Assembly: GCA_030841245.1 (NCBI GenBank)
Contig: JAVEDG010000136.1
Coordinates: 1 to 6,630, forward strand
Length of the DNA stretch: 6,630 bases
Reading direction: 5' to 3'
From: Actinomycetota bacterium
GTDB lineage: Bacteria > Actinomycetota > Actinomycetes > JACCUZ01
Below, in pieces: positions 1-4,211 of this stretch; position 1 is the first letter of the stretch, and each line of letters begins with the position of its first letter. The notes below the pieces were generated by a model. It did no database searches and had not been told where the DNA came from. It saw nothing but the letters and a program-made list of their open reading frames with translations. A program made the translations under genes and the position numbers.

Positions 1-304
1 CGTCGGGCGGGAAGATCTCGCAGAACGTCACCGGGGTCGGCAGGCCGCTCACCGAGCGCACGTAGGCGTCGTCCACCCCCAGCTCCTTGAGCGCCTGGTG
101 CACGAACCGGCCGAACGGGTCGTCACCCGTGCGGGTGACGACCGCAGCGGTACGGCCGTGCCGGGCGGCTGCGACGGCGACGTTCGTCGCGCTCCCGCCG
201 AGGAACTTCCCGAACGTCTCGACGTCCTCGAGGCCGACCCCTGACTGCAGCGGGTACAGGTCCACACCGACCCGGCCCATGGTGAGGACGTCGTACGCCG
301 TCAT
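1..304 (-). CDS. iolC: 5-dehydro-2-deoxygluconokinase IolC (N-terminal part, cut by the window edge)
   Basis: PfkB/ribokinase-family sugar kinase; the first 101 codons are present and the rest lies beyond the left edge. The visible part has the family's N-terminal pattern: a short beta strand (YDVLTMGRVGVDLYPLQ, residues 4-20), then the substrate-binding GGSATNVAVAAARHG block (about 37-51), then TRTGDDPFGRFV with LGVDD after it. The early GRVGVDLYPLQ stretch is typical of IolC rather than of ribokinase or fructokinase. IolC phosphorylates 2-deoxy-5-keto-D-gluconate (DKG) in the cytoplasm, in myo-inositol catabolism. The ATG (304-302) overlaps the stop of the upstream IolE-like gene as ATGA and has only a weak GG-rich Shine-Dalgarno sequence, so translational coupling is likely. 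The family is clear; the IolC assignment rests on this N-terminus plus the adjacent iolG and iolE. The C-terminal catalytic Asp region cannot be checked here. Confidence 0.87.
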   Translation of the reverse strand, partial: MTAYDVLTMGRVGVDLYPLQSGVGLEDVETFGKFLGGSATNVAVAAARHGRTAAVVTRTGDDPFGRFVHQALKELGVDDAYVRSVSGLPTPVTFCEIFPPD

Positions 305-1173
305 CCGAGCCCGGCCAGGTAGGTCACGCTCGCACGCACGTCGGCCACCGGACCCTCGCCCGCCGGTTCCCCGTCGAGCACGGTGTCCTGCTCCACGACG
401 TACCAGCCCTGGTAGCCGGCACCTTCGAGGGTCGCCACGATGCCGGCGATGTCGACGTCGCCCTGTCCGAGCGGCCGGTACATGCCGCCCCTGACCGCGT
501 CTGTGTACGTCACCTCGCCCGCCCGGACCTTGCCGACCCAGGTCGCATCGACGTCCTTCAGGTGCGCGTGCACGACCCGGTCGGTGACGTCCCGGGTCAG
601 CACCGCCGGGTCGGTGCCGCCGACCATCAGGTGCCCGGTGTCGACGCACAGCGCGACGTCGGAACCCTCGAGCACGCGGGTCACCTCGTCGCCGGTCTCC
701 ACCACGGTCCCGACGTGGGGGTGCAGGCTGGCCCGCAGCCCGCGCGAGGCGGCATGCTCGGCAGCCCGGTCGAGACCGTTGAGGAGGACCTTCCAGTCCG
801 CGTCGTCCAGCTCCGGGCGGCGGTCGTAGCCGGTCAGCCCGGTGGCCGCCGCCAGCACCACGACCTGGGCACCCGCTCCGAGGAAACCGTCCAGGACGCG
901 GTCGAGACCGGGCAGCGGGTCGTGGTCCGGGTCGTGCAGGACCAGGGGCAGGAAGCCACCGACGGCAGCCAGCTCGTGGGACTCGAGGACTGCTGCCTTC
1001 GCGGCAGGGTCGTCGGGAAGGAAGCCGTCCGGGCCGAACTCGGTGGCCCGCAGCCCGATCCCGCGCATCTCGCTCAGCACCCGGTCGACGCCGAGCTGGT
1101 GACCCCACCCGGGCACCTCGCAGACTCCCCACGAGATGGGGGCTCCGGCCACGCGGGCCAGGACGCCGCTCAC
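301..1173 (-). CDS. iolE: IolE-like inosose dehydratase (xylose isomerase-like TIM barrel)
   Basis: A 290-residue AP endonuclease family 2 / sugar isomerase-type TIM-barrel protein. IolE removes water from 2-keto-myo-inositol (scyllo-inosose), the second step of inositol breakdown, using a divalent metal. The N-terminus carries GAPISWGVCEVPGWG (10-24). LHPHVGTVVET (150-160) corresponds to the YHHHMGT stretch I recall from Bacillus IolE. CVDTGH (176-181), HAHLKDV (202-208), RGGMYRPLGQGDVD (228-241) and WYVVEQD (257-263) follow in the expected order and include the likely metal and substrate residues (His151/153, Asp178, His204, Glu261). Length fits IolE (about 290-300). The start is GTG (1173-1171), with GAGG seven bases upstream; it overlaps the iolG stop as GTGA, and its own stop overlaps the iolC ATG. 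The GMYRPLGQGDVD loop favours IolE over the isomerase IolI, but a related sugar phosphate isomerase/epimerase role cannot be excluded. Confidence 0.82.
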   Translation of the reverse strand: MSGVLARVAGAPISWGVCEVPGWGHQLGVDRVLSEMRGIGLRATEFGPDGFLPDDPAAKAAVLESHELAAVGGFLPLVLHDPDHDPLPGLDRVLDGFLGAGAQVVVLAAATGLTGYDRRPELDDADWKVLLNGLDRAAEHAASRGLRASLHPHVGTVVETGDEVTRVLEGSDVALCVDTGHLMVGGTDPAVLTRDVTDRVVHAHLKDVDATWVGKVRAGEVTYTDAVRGGMYRPLGQGDVDIAGIVATLEGAGYQGWYVVEQDTVLDGEPAGEGPVADVRASVTYLAGLG

Positions 1174-2171
1174 CGTCGGACCTCGTCGACGAGGACGGGG
1201 CGGTGCTCGTGCCGGGAGACCTCGCTGGCCTCAGCGATGTAGAACGCCTCGAGCGCGTCCGCCACGGTGCAGGTGGCGCCGGCACGCCCGGCCACGATGT
1301 CGGCGAAGGCCGTGAGCTCGGCGACGTAGGCGGCGCGGAACCGCTCCATGAACATCGGGTACGGCGTGCCGGCGGGGAAGGTCACGCCGGGCTCGGCGGA
1401 TCGAAGCGGCAACCGATCGTCGAGGCCGACCGAGATGCTGTCCTGGGACCCGAGCACCTCGAGGCGTACGTCGTAGCCGCGCGCGTTGTACCTCGTGCAC
1501 GAGACCAGGGCGAACGTCTCGTCGGTCAGGGTCAGGACCACGGCCGCGGCGTCGACGTCGCCGGCGTCACGGAAGAAGTCCTCGCCGCGATTGGCGCCGA
1601 CCGCGTAGACCTCGCGGACCTCCTGGCCGCTCACCCAGCGGATGCTGTCGAAGTCGTGGACGCTGCAGTCGCGGAAGAACCCGCCGGACGCTGCGATGTA
1701 GGCAGGGGTGGGAGGCGCCGGGTCGAGAGTCCCGGACCGCATGGTGTGGATCCAGCCGAGCGAGCCGGACGCCACGGCCTCCCGTGCTGCCCGGTAGCCG
1801 GCGTCGAACCGCCGCTGGAACCCGATGTGCACGGGCACGTCCGCGCCGGACACCTTGTCCAGCACGGCCAGGGTGCCGTCGATGTCCGGCGCCACCGGCT
1901 TCTCGCAGAAGACGGGGAGGCGCGCGTCGACCGCCTGCAGGATCAGCGAGGCGTGGGCGTCGGTGGCCGCGGCGATGACCAGCCCGTCGATGCCCGCCGT
2001 GAACAGGTCGTCGGGTCGCTCGACCGACTCGACGCCGAGCCGGCCCGCGACCTCGCGCGCACGCGCGGCGTCCGCGTCGGCGACGACCAGCGAGTCGATC
2101 TCGGCGATCGTGCGCAGCGTCTCGGCGTGGAACGCGCCGATCCGGCCGACACCGGCCAGTCCGATCCGCAA
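1170..2171 (-). CDS. iolG: Gfo/Idh/MocA-family inositol 2-dehydrogenase
   Basis: NAD-dependent oxidoreductase predicted to oxidise myo-inositol to 2-keto-myo-inositol, the entry step of the operon. With the start used here it has 333 residues, normal for IolG. It has an N-terminal Rossmann fold with GxGxxG (GVGRIG, 7-12), an acidic residue at the end of strand 2 (Asp32) that favours NAD over NADP, and the family hallmark EKP (Glu90-Lys91-Pro92). The C-terminal sheet domain carries GGFFRDCSVHDFDSIRW (163-179), in which Asp168 and His172 match in spacing the catalytic Asp and His I recall from Bacillus IolG (Lys97/Asp172/His176). I chose the TTG at 2171 because GGAGG lies five bases upstream. 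The longer TTG start at 2219 adds a Pro/Ser/Ala-rich 16-residue tail, lacks a convincing ribosome site and falls inside a possible -10 element. It is first in the operon and overlaps iolE by 4 bases. Activity on another inositol isomer (scyllo, chiro) is possible, since actinobacteria often carry several paralogues. Confidence 0.88.
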   Translation of the reverse strand: MRIGLAGVGRIGAFHAETLRTIAEIDSLVVADADAARAREVAGRLGVESVERPDDLFTAGIDGLVIAAATDAHASLILQAVDARLPVFCEKPVAPDIDGTLAVLDKVSGADVPVHIGFQRRFDAGYRAAREAVASGSLGWIHTMRSGTLDPAPPTPAYIAASGGFFRDCSVHDFDSIRWVSGQEVREVYAVGANRGEDFFRDAGDVDAAAVVLTLTDETFALVSCTRYNARGYDVRLEVLGSQDSISVGLDDRLPLRSAEPGVTFPAGTPYPMFMERFRAAYVAELTAFADIVAGRAGATCTVADALEAFYIAEASEVSRHEHRPVLVDEVRR

Positions 2172-2176
2172 CGCTG

Positions 2177-2181
2177 CCTCC
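2177..2181 (-). promoter_or_regulatory. Ribosome binding site that decides the iolG start
   Basis: GGAGG on the minus strand, five bases before TTG 2171-2169. It is the only strong Shine-Dalgarno match near the gene start and supports the 333-residue form over the 349-residue form that would begin at 2219. Confidence 0.6.
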
Positions 2182-2213
2182 GGCGGGTTCGGGGAGGGGG
2201 CAGGACGCGACTC

Positions 2214-2242
2214 ATCCAACCCCCGGTCCCCCGCGCCGTCAA
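2214..2242 (-). promoter_or_regulatory. Candidate promoter for the iolG-iolE-iolC operon
   Basis: On the minus strand, TTGACG (2242-2237; five of six to the sigma-70 -35 consensus) is followed after exactly 17 bases by TTGGAT (2219-2214; three of six to the -10 consensus). Transcription would begin near 2207, leaving a leader of roughly 35 bases before the TTG at 2171. The -10 match is modest. A second possibility is TAATGT (2260-2255) as the -10, inside the AT-rich block, but it has a poor -35. Confidence 0.42.
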
Positions 2243-2247
2243 GGGTT

Positions 2248-2257
2248 TGTTATGACA
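2248..2257. promoter_or_regulatory. Candidate operator, IolR-type GntR site
   Basis: The top strand reads TGTTATGACA and the bottom strand TGTCATAACA, a near-palindrome of form TGTNATNACA. The bottom strand fits all ten positions, and the top strand nine of ten, of the motif KGWCHTRACA that I recall from memory for the GntR-type IolR of Corynebacterium glutamicum. The form also fits the general GT..AC operators of GntR/HutC regulators. It overlaps the -35 of the regulator's promoter and lies five bases upstream of the -35 proposed for iolG, so one bound repressor could affect both directions. Function is inferred. Confidence 0.55.
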
Positions 2258-2274
2258 TTAAGACGTACTATCAT
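2252..2274. repeat. Imperfect inverted repeat across the regulator's promoter
   Basis: A 23-base imperfect palindrome with outer arms ATGA and TCAT; 8 of 11 base pairs match around a central A at 2263. It overlaps the TGTNATNACA site and covers the proposed -10 of the GntR gene. It may be a second or extended operator, or a by-product of AT-richness. Confidence 0.35.
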
Positions 2275-2281
2275 TCGCGCC

Positions 2282-3043
2282 ATGGCGGCCAAGGGCGCAG
2301 CTCGCGGTGCCGGCCCGAACCTCGTCCTGGACCGGACCAGCCCGGTGCCCTTGTACTTCCAGCTGGCCCGCCAGCTGGAGAGCGCCATCGACCGTGGCGA
2401 GCTCACCTCCGGCCACCGCCTCGACAACGAGATCGAGCTGGCCGACCGGCTCGGGGTGTCGCGCCCCACCATGCGCCGGGCGATCCAGGAGCTCGTGGCC
2501 AAGGGCCTGCTGGTGCGCAAGCGCGGGGTCGGGACCCAGGTGGTGCACGGTCGCCTCACCAGGCCGGTCGAGCTCAGCAGCCTCTACGACGACCTGGCCC
2601 GGTCGCAGCGGCACCCCACGACTCGCGTGGTGCGCCACACGGTCGGTCCCGCCGACGAGGACGTCGGCACGGTGCTGGGGGTGGCGACCGGTGCCGACGT
2701 GCTGGCGATCGAGCGGCTCCGACTGACCGAGGGCGAACCGTTGGCCATCATGCGCAACTGGCTGCCGGCCGACATCGCGCCCTTCTCCCGTGAGGACCTC
2801 GAGGCGACCGGCCTCTACGACCTGCTGCGGGCGGCCGGGGTGCACCTGCGCATCGCCCGCCAGCGGATCAGCGCCCAGTCCGCCGACCCCGGCCAGGCCC
2901 GGCTGCTCGGCGTACGCCGAGGCGCTCCCCTGGTCACGATGGAGCGGACGTCCTACGACGACTCCGGGCGGGCGGTCGAGCTCGGCCGGCACGTCTACCG
3001 GCCGGAGAACTACGGCTTCGAGCTCACCCTCGTCTCGAGCTGA
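2282..3043 (+). CDS. GntR/HutC-family transcriptional regulator, IolR-like
   Basis: A 253-residue repressor-type regulator. An N-terminal winged helix-turn-helix (about 23-88) carries the GntR pattern: PLYFQLARQLESAI, then LGVSRPTMRRAIQEL (57-71, with the recognition helix) and the wing RKRGVGTQVV (79-88). The C-terminal half (about 100-248) is a UTRA ligand-binding domain, with LAIERLRLTEGEPLAIMRNW (141-160) and a final PENYGFEL. This architecture is the HutC subfamily, which senses small metabolites. It is divergent from iolG across a very short gap that contains a GntR-type site, so it probably controls the inositol operon and itself; the effector is unknown. The ATG at 2252 would add ten residues encoded with codons rare here (ACA, TTA, AGA, ATT), and those bases look like promoter, so 2282 is preferred despite an AAGGG before 2252. 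Bacillus IolR is a DeoR-type protein, so the name is shared only with the corynebacterial regulator. Regulation of another sugar pathway is possible. Confidence 0.86.
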   Translation: MAAKGAARGAGPNLVLDRTSPVPLYFQLARQLESAIDRGELTSGHRLDNEIELADRLGVSRPTMRRAIQELVAKGLLVRKRGVGTQVVHGRLTRPVELSSLYDDLARSQRHPTTRVVRHTVGPADEDVGTVLGVATGADVLAIERLRLTEGEPLAIMRNWLPADIAPFSREDLEATGLYDLLRAAGVHLRIARQRISAQSADPGQARLLGVRRGAPLVTMERTSYDDSGRAVELGRHVYRPENYGFELTLVSS

Positions 3044-3047
3044 GCTC

Positions 3048-3070
3048 GGGTCGGCAGACACTGCCGGCCC
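3048..3070. terminator. Hairpin between convergent genes, candidate bidirectional terminator
   Basis: Arms 3048-3057 (GGGTCGGCAG) and 3061-3070 (CTGCCGGCCC) pair over ten base pairs, with one G-U wobble on the plus transcript and a three-base ACA loop. It fills most of the 27-base gap between the stop of the GntR gene (3041-3043) and the stop of the ROK kinase (3073-3071). Neither side has a U tract, which is common for actinobacterial terminators. Confidence 0.55.
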
Positions 3071-4201
3071 TCACGTGACGGCGCGGCGCTCCCGCAGCCG
3101 GTCCCGCCGCCGCCTGGCCCGCCGGAACCGTCGGGCCAGCGGTCGGGCCAGGTCGGCGGCGCCGACCAGGCCGGCGTCGTTGCCGAGCGCCGCGCGGACG
3201 ATGCGCGCTTCGGGCCGGAACCCACGGCCGGACAGGGTGCGGCGGAACGCTTCCCGTGCCGGGGCGAGCAGCAGCTCACCGGCGTCCGAGACGCCGCCGC
3301 CGACCACGAAGCAGCCGGGGTCGAAGGCGCAGGCGAGGTTCGCGATGCCCACACCCAGCCACTGGCCGATCTCGGCGAACAGCTCGATCGAAGCCGGGTC
3401 ACCGTCCTTGGCGGCCGCGGAGATCAACGGCCCGGTGATCCGGCCGGGGTCCCCCTCGGCCCGCTCGAGCAGCCCCTGGGCGACCGGGGAGTCGGCCATC
3501 GCCAGCTCGCGCGCCTCCCGGACCAGGGCGTTGCCGCTGGCGTACTGCTCCCAGCACCCGCGATTGCCGCACTCGCAGCGGTGCCCGGCCGGCACCACCT
3601 GCATGTGGCCGAACTCGCCGCCCACGCCGTACTCGCCGCGCTGGACCGCGCCGTTGACGACGATGCCGCCGCCGATGCCGGTGCCCAGGTTGACGACGAC
3701 CAGATGGTGCTCGCCGTAACCGGCGCCGTAGCGCCACTCGGCCCAGGCCGAGGCGTTCGCGTCGTTCTCGACGACCACTGGCAGCCGCAGCCGGTCGCTG
3801 ATGGCGTCGCGCAGCGGCTCGTTACGCCACGACAGGTGCGGCGCGAAGAGCACCGATGCGCGACGTGCGTCGACGAACCCGGCCGCACCGATCCCCACCG
3901 CGTGGATGCTGTGCCGCTCGGCCAGCTCGAGCACGACGTCGACGATCGTGTCCTCGACGACCTGCGGGCTCTTGCTGCGGTCGGGTGTCTCGCGCCGGGC
4001 CCGGTCGAGCACCTTGCCCTCCGCGCTGACGACTCCCGCGGCCACCTTCGTGCCGCCGATGTCGACGCCGACCGTGATCAGCTGGGGTGAGGCGAGCGCG
4101 CTCCACTGGTCGCGGCGCGGGGCCCGGAACGGCGTGACCGAGCGGTTGGCGCGCTCGGCCCGGTCGCTCCGGACCGCCGGCTCGGACCAGGGGTCGCTCA
4201 T
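3071..4201 (-). CDS. ROK-family sugar kinase, probable glucokinase
   Basis: A 376-residue ROK-family kinase, most likely ATP-dependent glucokinase making glucose 6-phosphate in the cytoplasm. The phosphate-binding motif VGVDIGGTK is at 44-52, the catalytic Asp147 lies in ENDANASAWAEWRYGAG (145-161), and NLGTGIGGGIV (171-181) is the second phosphate loop. GEFGH (195-199), with His199 and CECGNRGCWE (209-218; Cys209, Cys211, Cys216), makes the ROK zinc site and substrate pocket. There is no helix-turn-helix, so it is a kinase and not a ROK repressor. It is longer than typical ROK glucokinases (about 310-320): there are about 43 residues before the first motif and an Arg-rich tail (13 Arg within 353-373). 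The ATG (4201-4199) lies ten bases after the rel stop, with a GGAAG four bases upstream, so co-transcription with rel is likely. Mannose, N-acetylglucosamine or another sugar cannot be excluded from sequence alone. Confidence 0.85.
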   Translation of the reverse strand: MSDPWSEPAVRSDRAERANRSVTPFRAPRRDQWSALASPQLITVGVDIGGTKVAAGVVSAEGKVLDRARRETPDRSKSPQVVEDTIVDVVLELAERHSIHAVGIGAAGFVDARRASVLFAPHLSWRNEPLRDAISDRLRLPVVVENDANASAWAEWRYGAGYGEHHLVVVNLGTGIGGGIVVNGAVQRGEYGVGGEFGHMQVVPAGHRCECGNRGCWEQYASGNALVREARELAMADSPVAQGLLERAEGDPGRITGPLISAAAKDGDPASIELFAEIGQWLGVGIANLACAFDPGCFVVGGGVSDAGELLLAPAREAFRRTLSGRGFRPEARIVRAALGNDAGLVGAADLARPLARRFRRARRRRDRLRERRAVT

Positions 4202-4211
4202 CGGACTTCCG

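Larger units (their letters stand above)
2247..2274 (+). promoter_or_regulatory. Promoter of the divergent GntR gene, probably leaderless
   Basis: TTGTTA (2247-2252; four of six to the -35 consensus) is separated by 16 bases from TATCAT (2269-2274; five of six to the -10, matching actinobacterial TANNNT). The ATG at 2282 starts seven bases after the -10, where transcription itself would be expected to begin, so the message may have no 5' leader. The block 2246-2275 is strikingly AT-rich for this genome. Confidence 0.55.

Noticed and set aside
562..1242. Long plus-strand open frames opposite the IolE-like gene
   Set aside because: Same shadow effect; the minus-strand protein has conserved motifs in order and fits the operon overlaps.
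1203..2255. A 350-codon open frame on the plus strand opposite iolG
   Set aside because: It is antisense to a clear Gfo/Idh/MocA gene, resembles no family, and is the usual result of GC-rich codon bias leaving opposite frames open.
2258..3061. A 267-codon open frame antisense to the GntR gene
   Set aside because: Low-complexity product with no recognisable fold; the plus-strand gene has clear wHTH and UTRA motifs.
3071..3078. The perfect 8-base palindrome TCACGTGA
   Set aside because: It falls on the last codons and stop of the ROK kinase and is short enough to be chance; no second copy or promoter is nearby.
3104..3125. CGCC/CGG-rich runs that look like a simple repeat
   Set aside because: They encode the Arg-rich kinase tail and reflect CGN codons, not a structured repeat.
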